From Laburnicola sp. R22_1 (lineage: Eukaryota > Ascomycota > Dothideomycetes > Pleosporales > Didymosphaeriaceae): DNA of 64,000 bases. How positions within the stretch are numbered: position 1 is the stretch's first letter; every line of letters begins with the position of its first letter. The stretch covers positions 2,418,001-2,482,000 of the forward strand of contig JACONQ010000006.1 of NCBI GenBank assembly GCA_014281115.1, written 5' to 3'. The position numbers were made by a program, and so were the translations under genes. The notes under the pieces are model-generated. The model ran no database searches, was not told the origin of the DNA, and saw nothing but the letters and a program-made list of their open reading frames with translations. This document shows positions 34,033 through 43,879 of this stretch, piece by piece.

Positions 34033-36424
34033 GATGAAGCTTTCTGAGGGAAGATCGCGTTGGGTTTCTTGAGCTGGGTTGAATGAAAGGAAAGGGGGGG
34101 AGAAAGGAAGAGGGAGAAGGACAGGAAGAGGGGGTTGGTTACACCGCGGTGCGGGGAAGTGTAGCTCAATTAAAATTCGATCGAGGAGAACCAGTCAGAT
34201 TGTGCTGGGTGACCGCGCTTGTTGTTGGGATACGTTACAAGTGTTATTGGTACGACTTGGGTAACTTTTAGGTCACGTAAGACTAGAGACGGAAGAAGGT
34301 AGCTGTTCAAACAAGGGTTAGTAATATTTCTGGTTTGTTGGGATCCGTCCACGGGTATAGACTTTTTATCAAGAAGAAAAGTTCATAAGCAGCGCTAGAT
34401 AGATTATTAATTCTTGTGATCATAATGAAGTCTTGAACTTGTGTAACATCTTGTATTAACGCCATGTCTATATTTTATCCTGTTGTTTCGTGATAATTTT
34501 TTATTCAAGGTGTTGTAGTCTAAAATTTGCAAGAGAAAAAAAAAGCAACAAATAGCTTTATTATACCATGCATGGATATATTTCGAATTCAACTAAAGCT
34601 ACGACAGATTATGAGACTAGACAGCGTAAAACCAACGTTGTCCAAGTTGTCCAAGGTTGTCTAAGTGGTGTTGAGGCAGCTGGTAGGCACTATACAATTG
34701 GAACAGATACAAGCAAAAGTCCGTCACCTTTAACGTTGCGTTGCATTTTTAGACAAAATCAATGGCAGAAAATGGCAGTTTGGGAGAGTTTTTCAGAGTG
34801 TATAACGTCCCTGATGGACACTGCACCTCTTCTAAAATCATCTTCTAGACTATTGCATTCGACAGAGGATTCACATACGAAGCTTGCACATACATTCCCA
34901 TCAATAAACATATCGTCTCTATTTCGGTGAGCTCTTTCCAAGCCCGTTCTACATGTACATGCAGCACTGCCTACAGAGAATGCACCACAACTTCGAAAGT
35001 GAAAATCCACTTGTTATACAATAGGAACCGATCAATGACTGTACATTTTCAAAAGAACTACTTGAGTTCCAAGGTTCTCTAGTAAAGCGTAGCCGGTCGA
35101 ATCACTACATCACTCAGGTCCGCTCGTCATGCTCGCCGCAGTCACCATTCGCACACACTCAGCGGCGACATATGCAGCAACTGCATTTCCCACAGTTCGT
35201 TCAGCCCAATAGCTCACACAAGAATGTATTCTATGGACGATGCCTCGTCCCAGGAAGTGTGAGCCACGCGTGAATGACCTCGGGACCATATGAAACACAT
35301 GGCCCTAGTTCTTTCGAGGCTCGCGATAAACGAAGACATTCGAATGCTGTCTTTGCAACTGGAGGGCAGCAATGAGACCGAGCGGCATGTGCGACATCAC
35401 CATCATCCATTGAGATTGTGGAAGGAAGGCTTATTGCCCCCAAATGCATGTACATATGTAGAGTTTCACTACGGTTTGACCTGATCCTGCAGCTAAGCAC
35501 TGCAGGCGGCCACGGTTTCAGCATGGACGACCAGTAGACGAGCGACCTTATTCTGCTGCCTTATTCAAACTAGTTAACAAACCTCTGCTTACACCTCAAT
35601 CTTACAATATGTGTAAATTAGGAAGTTGCGCAAGTCCGCGTGGGAGAAAGTAGGAAAGGTAGGAGAGCGCCGCAAAAAGATTGCGTCTCCTTCCAAGGCG
35701 TGATCAACACGAAACTGTTTTAAACATAATTTAGTCCTCGCCTTTAGGTATTGGTGCAGTAATTTTCATGACGTTCCGAGACTATCTTAGTGTGGAACTA
35801 GCAATTTTTGGGGGCCGCGTGATCCATGAGACAACCGTGGAACAAGCCCTTTCTGGGCATTACTTAGTATAGGTAGGCTACGATTGAGGTTCCGGATAAC
35901 GCGTCGCATCCAATGTTTCAACATTCTGGGTAGACCGCTTCCGCTGCCTCAGGTCCACGAACGTATCCTTTGTAGGCCTGACCTTATTTCACTGGATGTT
36001 TCACCACGGAAAGTAACCAGCAACTGGCATCGGATCAGCACGGAAGAGACACGGTAAGCAAGTGACACATTCGGATCAACTCGGGACAGTACTGTCAGGC
36101 ACGCTCAAGACTCTGGCGCGGAGACTTTGGAACTTTGGGGGGGCTCTGGGGGGTAAGTCTCTGGGGGGCACTCTGGATCACAGCCCTCGCTTGTGTGCGC
36201 GCTGGATCACAACTCTCGCTTGTGCGCACGCTGGATCACCACTCTTGGCAGCAGGTGTGCGCGCCAGATCAACTTCTGCTTCGAAGTTCATAAATAATGG
36301 CATCGACACCGACAGCTCTCTCAGAACACAGCACATCGATATCCTCTTCTATCCATCTCAGCCACACAACTCCTCCTCATTTGCTATTCGTTGATCGAGT
36401 TCAAGCCTCACTCCTATATCCATC
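34033..36424. other. 2.4-kb gene-poor stretch before the AT-hook gene
   Basis: No gene recognised. The part at 34280-34760 is AT-rich and may be an old mutated repeat, but no motif identifies it. Frames at 34568-34930 (plus) and 34759-35010 (minus) lack family features. A 29-bp repeat cluster lies at 36173-36260, just upstream of the next gene. Confidence 0.4.
36173..36260. repeat. 29-bp imperfect tandem repeat, three units
   Basis: Units start at 36173, 36202 and 36231, each beginning CTGGATCAC; the first two continue with CTCGCTTGTG then GCG/CGC bases, the third is diverged. They lie 165-250 bp upstream of the ATG at 36425, in its probable promoter. Confidence 0.75.
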
Positions 36425-37387
36425 ATGTCTCTCAACTACGTTACTTCTAAGGACGCCTCCAGCCGCGCAGCGGAGAGTGTCCATCCCTCGAGGGCCCAGA
36501 ACATCGATGAAGCTTCAGCTTGCTCGGTTCAAGGCGGCACCGGAAACGCCGACGGAGCAATCTTGGGTAGCTCTCCTCCTACAGTCGATCTGAAGGAGAA
36601 AGGGCAAGTGGTAGATGGCAACAGTCTGGCGAAGTCCATGGAGATCGTCAGGCTGCAAGCCAAGGTGGAGCAGCTCGAGAAGATGGCGGCTACTGGTTTT
36701 GCACAAGAAGGACGCGGGGTCAAGAGGGGCAGTTCGCCCATGGAAGACGTGGAATTCCTCTCCAATAAGCGGATTCGAGACGCTTCACCCAGTCGCGACG
36801 AAGACAACAGCAATTACGGCACGGACGGAGGGTCTTCCACCATCGGCGAGGACTTGCACGAACCACCGGAAACCCAGACCAGGAAGACAACGCCCAAACA
36901 TCCGACACCGGGTCTAATGCAATCCAAATGGTCCAGTATCGGCGAATACGCGAAACCCGAGTCTTCCAGCAGCCGGTCATCTGCGCCGGAAACTAAACGC
37001 GGACCCGGCCGTCCGCCCAAGGATCACGCGAAGAACACGCGGCGCATTACCGACTACTGGGAATACAAGGACATGTCCCGGCATGAGTACGACGATCAGA
37101 CCATCGTTCTGGACCCTGTCGACTACGTCATCGATTTTGGGAAGCACAAAGGCGAACACATATCAGATGTGTCCCAAACCTGGTTGCTTGGCACCTTATT
37201 CAACGATCCTGTTCGAGATGCGAACCCCGGATTCGAAGAAGTTTGCTCATTGGAGTTGGATCGGCGGGCGGTCATCGAGGCCCGGGTATATCGCGCGAAG
37301 CATATGGCGGAAAATGAGAGCAAAAGGAGGATGGGAGTGAAGAACAAGACCTCCGGGAAGAGCTTCAAGCGAGGGCACAGACACTAG
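36425..37387 (+). CDS. AT-hook protein with DUF3820-like C-terminal domain
   Basis: Intron-free frame of 320 residues starting MSLNYVTSKDASSRAAES. The first half is disordered and Ser-rich with a short coiled segment (SMEIVRLQAKVEQLEKMAA) and a basic patch (GVKRGSSP). An AT-hook core, KRGPGRPPKDH, sits near residue 195, indicating minor-groove DNA contact. Shortly after comes DPVDYVIDFGKHKGEHISD followed by TWLLGTL, which fits DUF3820 (FGKHKG...WL) seen in exonuclease-associated and phage/bacterial proteins. The C-terminus is Lys/Arg-rich (KNKTSGKSFKRGHRH). The combination suggests a nuclear DNA-associated protein; the role is not known. It is the last host gene before the copia elements and shows no RIP damage. 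Confidence 0.65.
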   Translation: MSLNYVTSKDASSRAAESVHPSRAQNIDEASACSVQGGTGNADGAILGSSPPTVDLKEKGQVVDGNSLAKSMEIVRLQAKVEQLEKMAATGFAQEGRGVKRGSSPMEDVEFLSNKRIRDASPSRDEDNSNYGTDGGSSTIGEDLHEPPETQTRKTTPKHPTPGLMQSKWSSIGEYAKPESSSSRSSAPETKRGPGRPPKDHAKNTRRITDYWEYKDMSRHEYDDQTIVLDPVDYVIDFGKHKGEHISDVSQTWLLGTLFNDPVRDANPGFEEVCSLELDRRAVIEARVYRAKHMAENESKRRMGVKNKTSGKSFKRGHRH

Positions 37388-37979
37388 GGCGTTGGGATCT
37401 GTATATTCGCTCTACACGTGACAGGTTTTCATTTATTCATTCTTTTCTTTTCTTTTGGTATTCGCAACAATCATTTGTGAGCGGAGGAGACAAGGGCGTT
37501 CCGGATCTGTATATCTGCTCTACGCGCGACAGGTCTTCATTCATTCGTTCATTTTTTCTTTTGGTTTTCGCAACAGTTATTCAACCCTTCCCCTCCTTTC
37601 ATACATGCAGCAATACAGTCAGATCTACAATCGAACAATGCATAAAAAATTCCATTGATGAAATTGAAAAGTGCTTTGGAGGTTTGAAGGCACCCGCGGG
37701 AGCTATTTCTGATGCTTGAGGATACCCACATGTGATGACATACCCCTACACATCATACCACTTGACATCAACCCGCCCTATCTCTGTCTTTCACAGGGTG
37801 CAGGTACGTCGGAAGTAACCACAGCAAGTTCTAACTCCCCTGCAATAGGTAAATTCCGAGGTAGATTAGAGCTTTAAGCCAATTACAGCATATATACCCA
37901 CAAAAGCACCGTAGGCTAGAATCTATATATAGGTTGCTCCTAACGTGCCTACAACCTATAAGGTAGAAACTTCTAGATT
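37388..37979. other. Host flank left of the first copia element
   Basis: Besides the 107-bp duplication, nothing coding is seen. Composition becomes AT-rich from about 37850 towards the insertion. Confidence 0.45.
37389..37578. repeat. Tandem duplication of the 3' flank, period 107 bp
   Basis: The sequence starting GCGTT at 37389 recurs from 37496: both copies carry GATCTGTATAT, CTCTAC.CG.GACAGG, a T-rich run and TTTCGCAACA or ATTCGCAACA. The second copy ends around 37578. It follows the AT-hook gene stop directly. Confidence 0.8.
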
Positions 37980-37984
37980 AGTTA

Positions 37985-38130
37985 TATCAGTGGAAGAATA
38001 AGAGACTGAGTTGATTGTAACAAGCTAACCAGAGGATCCCTTAAGTACGAGGATCGTAGTCAGCAGCTAGTCTACATAAGGTTGGTAGTATCATGTGACA
38101 GTGTGGAATGCGATACCACCTACACTAACA
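37985..38130 (-). repeat. 3' LTR of copia element 1
   Basis: 146 bp, identical to the other LTR except one C/T difference at 37988 against 43175. Confidence 0.93.
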
Positions 38131-38280
38131 CACCTCCCACAGCACAAAGGTAACAGAGTGCTGTCATGAATAAGAGTAACAAATAAGTGAACTAAGGACC
38201 TCTAGGGCACCTCCCTAGGGGTAACTCCTTAAATAGTAACAGTGGGTGTAACAAACTAATCTAAGCCTACAATGTGTTGG

Positions 38281-41200
38281 CGAATATTAGTTATCCCTAG
38301 TTGCTTTAAGAATCGTTCGTGCTTTTTAATATCGCACAGTGACTTCGTTAATCCATTAGCAGGCATATTATTAGTTCCCATCCAGGTCACGTCGATATTA
38401 CCAGCTTCTACTTGCTCTTGGATCCACATCTAGTGAACCTTAACATGCTAAAGCTTAGTGTTAAGCTTGTCCTCCTCCTTATTGGCGATCAAGACTGTTT
38501 GCTGGTTATTACAGTACAATGTAGGGCAAACCTCTAGGTTAAATCTAATAGCTTTAAAGGTGTTGTGACGGTTCATTATTCTTCTATTCTTAGGAGTGGA
38601 AGGTTAGCCTTTTGCTCCGACAGGTGTTTATCCACCAGGATAACTTAGTGCCAGCTGTTGACAAGGCAAACAGTTTAGCCTTAGTGGTTAATTTGGTAGC
38701 AGATCTTATAATCTTGGCCTTCTAATTAATAACTATGCTATAGAGCTTAAACATATAGGCGAATAAGCTTTAAGCAGTCTTAGGATTGTTAGTAAAGGCT
38801 GTATTAAAAGCTCTAAAGAACAGCAGTTCTTTAGCCTCGTTGTTGCTAGATTAAACAATATAAGTAGAGTTTTCGAAGGGCGCTATTATAGCTCTAATAG
38901 CCCAGAATTGGTAATTATATAGGTACTGCCATACTGTTTAAATAGCAGCCATATGCTTCTAGCTAGGGTTGTTTAGATAATAGGTAAGTATTAAGTGTGC
39001 CTTTGCCACATCAGGGCGGGTGAAGTAAGAGATAAAACTAAGGCATCTAACAAGGATCTAATATAATTGGGTACGTTCAGCGTTCGGTTCATCCATACTT
39101 AGAGAGAGGTAAGATTCACAGAGAGGGACTTAAGGGTGTCAGCTGCCTCTAAGGAGATCGTAATCGTGGCAGACCTTTATAATATAGGAGTCCTGGATTA
39201 TCCAGACCTTCCCTTTAACATAGTCTCTAATAATGCGAATCCCTAGAAACTAGGTAAGCTCTCCTAAGCTTTGTGTCTTATATTAGGTCATAAACTCGCT
39301 TTTAAATAGTTATTAGTGCTCTTAATTGCCTTAATAAAATAGAACAACAATATTATTAATATAATATAATAGTATTAGCTTGCTGTTAGTAAATAAGCAA
39401 GGGATACCTTTGACTTAAGTAAAACCTATATCTACAAGGGTCTTCTTTAGGTGTCTGTGCCACAATGCTGGGGCATTCTTAAGGCCATATAGTGCTCAGC
39501 GTAAGCGTATTATATTGCCTAGGCGTTCTTAGAAGCTATTAGGCGTCCAGACATAGCAAAGTTGTTCAAGGTAGGCATTGAGAAACGCGTTCTTAACGTC
39601 GTACTAATAGGCGAGTAGTCTAAAAGCACACATAATAGCAATAAGGAAATAGAGCGTTTGTGCAGCAAGTGTAGCTGCGTAAGTATTATCCTAGGTTATC
39701 TAAAGATCTCCTCTTACAACTAGTCAAGCTTTATAGCTACTTAAGTAGCTATTAGTGTTAAATTTATATGCAAAGACCCATATTAGTGGCAGAGTCTTAG
39801 CGTCTAGGTGCTTCTTTACCTTATTCTTAACTTTTTTAAACACTTCCTTATAAAGTTGCTCCTTAATCTCCTTATCTGCAGCATCTAGCCACTTCTTAGC
39901 ATTAGGTCGAGACTTAATCTTAGCCCAGGTCTTTAACGGTGGCGGCAACTGCTTTTAATAGACCTTAAGCTTGGTGTTTTCTAGTAGTTGTGTAATTACT
40001 ATAACAAACGTCTACTAGTATAGTGAGGCGTGCGTACTAAGGTTTTGCGGGGCATTATCCTTATTATTACCACCTCCCCAACAACGAGACCCCTAAATAA
40101 TATTGTCTTCTATAATAGCCGGGTTTTTTCGTCGTGGTACATTGTTCTCGCGGCAGTTTAAAGCAGTATTACCTAAAGCAACCTGCCTCTAGCCTTTTGG
40201 TTAAGTGCGTATTAAGGCCAATTAATCTAGAGTAATTAGTGCTGGCGTTTCTTAAGGTGTAGGTAGTCCTCCATTAGCCTCCTCCTAAATTTGCACTTTG
40301 GCATTATTTTGCTTAATAGCCTCTTCTTTATCTTTAATAATATCCTTAACTATCGGTTAACAAAGTGTCATATTATAACAGATCTGCTTAATAATAGGGT
40401 TCTCCTCTTCGTCCAATAAGTCGATATTAAGGACAGTAACCACATATCGTTCCTCCTTAGTTAAAAGCTAAGGTTTTAGTAGAGAGTACCATTATTGTTA
40501 TAGAAAAACAACGTCTTAGGTTTAAACAATCCTATCGCTTTCTAGAACCTAGATATAAAAGATGTTTGTTCCTTTGTATCCAACCAGCCATCTAGTAATC
40601 GCTCGCGATTTAAGCTTGTTACCTTTGGCTACCTTTGTGTCTCGAAATAGAGCCTTTGCTCTAATAATGTCTACGTGCGCTAGAGATGGCTTTACCTTGC
40701 GCACAACTTTGTAGGGTGTCTTTTAACCTGTAACTTCTATTAGTAATTAATTAAGTATGTATATAGCTGTTAAGCACAGCTTATTTGTTAGCGTCTTAGG
40801 AAAATTTGCTGCAATTCGCAGGGTCCTAGCCATTATAATAATAAGATTGCCAGCCTTCTTAGTAAAGCCAGTTATTTCTTCCGCCCTAACAGCACAAGGC
40901 TTAACTGCGATGCCTAGGTCTTTAAAGATCTCCTAAAGATTAGCAAAGCCTTTCTTATTATCGCAACAAATGTACACAACAATGGCGTTAAATTAGGTAC
41001 GTATCTATGCCAGCATTTATCAAACAGCGCGCGTAAGGGTGGCTTTTATCTTGTTTCGAAGAGTCTTGCCTAAATAATATCGTGCGTATTGACAAACAGT
41101 GTGTAACAGCCACTTGTCCGCATTATAGCAAGCTTTACTAGTCTTTCGTAGTTGTATAAGGTTAATGCCAATTTGTTTAAAGGGCCAGGTTGCAGGCTCG

Positions 41201-43080
41201 CGTTAAGGGTGTTGACTAATAATCTTTAAGAGCTTAGAGTTAATACACTCCTTACACTCCTTCCACAGCAAAGCTCTAGGCCTAGTAGTAAGCTTAATAC
41301 TATCTACTACCTACTCTAGGTGTTTAATCGCGCGTTGTCCTATATAAGCTAGCATCTAATGCGCTTCTGTAGGTGTAACTTACAGAGGCTTCCACTCTAC
41401 TCAGCTTGGCTTAATTATTATTAATTAAATAGCAAATGTGTATAACTCTAATGCGTCCGGGCGTTGTGTCTTATTAGAGTCTATAATCTAATATTCTCCT
41501 TACTCGTTAAGCGTACAGAAGACGTCTAATAGAGCATTTCTTAGGTAGAGACAATTGCGTCCAGAGTCAAACTTAACGCCAACAGTTCGATATTACAAGA
41601 GGGATACAACTAACATAAAGAATATAGGGATTAGCGCAACTTAGGTAATTACTATTCAGCGCTCCCTAGTTGGGGTATCTACAATTAGTTTAACGTTTCC
41701 CCACTTATGAATCTATAGAGCCTATATGCCCACTAGCAGAATATTATCTAAGTGCCCATTTCTAATCTTCTCCCAAGTCTTTAGTCAATGGTTTATAACG
41801 TAAAGATTAGATTCTAGATTAAGAATCCACTTATTAATTAGTAGTGGAGGCTGCTAAACAGCAGTAGTAACTAATAGGGTAACAACCTTAGCAGCGTCTT
41901 AACTGCCTAGCCAGTGCTTAACTGCTCCTATTAAGTTTTGAGTGTTTAATAGAGGATGCCCTATATTAGCTAAGAAGTCGTTCTTTACTAATAGGGTCTT
42001 AGTAGCATCCACTGCCTTCTTTTTAACTCTTTTCTTAATTGCGAATAGGGCTGCACTTAAAGGGTTGCCCTTGCCAAGATTCCTAACTCTGTCAAACTCG
42101 GTTAAGACAGTTGGGTTAGGCCTCTATCCAGCAGGTTAAAAAGAAGGCACCACATAGCAGCACTGCTTAAATAAGTGCTGCTCACCACAGATGCAGGTGA
42201 CTGTACATTTCTGGGTATTAGTGGCGGTATTTGGCTGGCCTAGAACTGCGTATGTTCCTAGTGCTAACGCAATAGGATTCATAGTGCGTCTAAAGCGTCA
42301 ATAGTTCTCCACTAGTTCTACCAGACCCATGTAAGGTGTTCCATTCATCTTAGCTCGCGTAATCTCCTAGATCTCGTGCGTAACAAAGGACTCGTCAATG
42401 CCCCAAATTTCTCGAAGAAAGTCTTGTTAGGCTCAGTAGTCCTGGACTTCAGGCAGATTTAGCTTGATTATGTCACGAAGGATAGTGATATAGCTCTTAT
42501 ACTAAGCATCCATCTTCTATTATTGCGGAACCTTCTTAATCTTATTGTACTAGTTAAGTAACTTGTATTTGCGCTCTGCTACTAATATGCAGAATATCTT
42601 CTTAAGTTGCGTGAGTTGTTTGTAGGGTGTATTAGCATCCTTAATAATAGGGATGTGCCTGCTAGAGATTGTCCTTGCAATCTCGCGCGTTAGGTTGTTA
42701 AGAGCGTTGTCCTTCTTCTGCCAGGTAGCTAACTTTGTTGCATAGAATCCATGCCAGAAGGTGTAGTCTTCTTGTTTAGGTTTTATGAGTTTGTTGGGCT
42801 CAATATTATTGTCGCACTGGACGGTGCTTAAAGAGCCACTAGGCATGTTGTCGCCCTTCTTAAATAAGCGTAGTAGTCGCTCCTTTGGTTTTTTATTGTA
42901 GATTGTCTTAACAGTGTCTACTATTAAGTCTGGGTTACAATAGTCCCAGATCTTATAGGCTTCAGCAGTCCTCTTTCGCAAGAAGATCCACTTCGACTAG
43001 TTACTTAGCTTGTTAAGGATAATTATTTCCTTAACAATTAGCTCGTCCTCTTTGTTGCTCATTGTGGCAAACTAGAGCTC
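38281..43080 (-). pseudogene. Gag-pol remnant of copia element 1
   Basis: Read on the minus strand. Gag start: WIFLRKRTAEAYKIWDYCNP (about 42990-42920). Gag knuckle CICGEQHLFKQC near 42180. Reverse transcriptase entry WAKIKSRPNAKKWLDAADKE, PLIWVFAYKF at 39935-39765. RT catalytic box reads YINN instead of YVDD near 39352-39363. RNase H end MPANGLTKSL, KKHERFLKQLG near 38380-38290. Numerous TAA/TAG codons break every frame, so no product can be made. The pattern of C-to-T and G-to-A type losses fits RIP. Confidence 0.88.
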
Positions 43081-43171
43081 GTCGAGTTAATCTCTGTTGT
43101 AGAAAGCGCGTGTGTAGTAAGTAGGTAGAGTGTGAACTGCAGTCGAATTAAGCGTAGGCCGGGCTCATAAC

Positions 43172-43317
43172 TATTAGTGGAAGAATAAGAGACTGAGTTG
43201 ATTGTAACAAGCTAACCAGAGGATCCCTTAAGTACGAGGATCGTAGTCAGCAGCTAGTCTACATAAGGTTGGTAGTATCATGTGACAGTGTGGAATGCGA
43301 TACCACCTACACTAACA
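43172..43317 (-). repeat. 5' LTR of copia element 1
   Basis: 146 bp. In element sense it begins TGTTAGTGTAGG. Followed inward by the primer-binding site. Confidence 0.93.
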
Positions 43318-43322
43318 AGTTA

Positions 43323-43621
43323 CATTAGGAAAGTTTTGCTAGAGAGGCTGCTTAACTGTATATAGAGGTATATAGATATGTGTATATATACGCATTGGGA
43401 GGAGGAGGTGGAGGATGCGACGAGCAAGCGTCGCTGGGTATTTGAACCCATAGTGCGGACTTGCGGGGAGCCCGTTAATAGTTCTGCCAACAGTGACGCG
43501 TTACATATACTTACAGCATGTAAGCATAGAGTAGTTACTAATATATGCATAGGCATAGTGCACCTAACTAATACAACTAATATTACGTAATAAGTTACGT
43601 AACTGATAACTAAGCGTACAC
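43323..43621. other. Host DNA between copia elements 1 and 2
   Basis: About 300 bp that would rejoin the flanks if both elements and one copy of each duplication were removed. It holds a tRNA-like sequence (listed separately) and is otherwise AT-rich. No protein gene. Confidence 0.5.
43423..43501 (-). other. tRNA-like sequence, probably a relic or SINE fragment
   Basis: On the minus strand GCGTCAC and GCGACGC can pair (6 of 7) as an acceptor stem. TGGCAGAACT resembles an A box and GGTTCAAATACC resembles a B box with one extra base. An anticodon-type stem GGGCT/AGTCC encloses CCCCGCA. The loop lacks U33 and the T loop is one base long, so this is not a good functional tRNA. Confidence 0.25.
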
Positions 43622-43626
43622 GCTTA

Positions 43627-43807
43627 TGTGGGCGGGCAGGCATATGAGGACAACAAGCTATATTACTATTTGCAGAAAAGAGTGTGGAGTGAGGACTCTA
43701 CCAAGGAAGAAAGGAGAGGGCGAGAGCTTTATCTTGAGGGTAGTAGTCTGTGCACCTGGATGGAACCTTCTACACACACCACCTCTAACATAAGTCACAT
43801 AGCTACA
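43627..43807 (-). repeat. 3' LTR of copia element 2
   Basis: 181 bp, TGTGGGCGGG...GCTACA on the plus strand. It differs from its partner at about 11 sites, nearly all transitions. Confidence 0.92.
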
Positions 43808-43879
43808 CACCCCCCTAGCTGCGGTGTACCTACACCAAAGCTAATACTCTATACTATACTAGAATAGGTAGTAAACAAT

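Larger units (their letters stand above)
37985..43317 (-). mobile_element. Ty1/copia LTR retrotransposon 1, full length, RIP-degraded
   Basis: A 5,333-bp element on the minus strand bounded by 146-bp LTRs and a 5-bp duplication AGTTA (37980-37984 and 43318-43322). In element sense the LTR starts TGTTAG. Next to the 5' LTR is GTTATGAGCCCGG (priming site); next to the 3' LTR is a purine tract GGGAGGTG. The order gag, integrase, reverse transcriptase, RNase H defines the copia superfamily. The internal region is TA-rich with stops in every frame. Confidence 0.92.

Noticed and set aside
43628..43867. 79-codon open frame starting MGGQAYED
   Set aside because: It is LTR sequence of copia element 2; the same frame reappears, mutated, in the other LTR.
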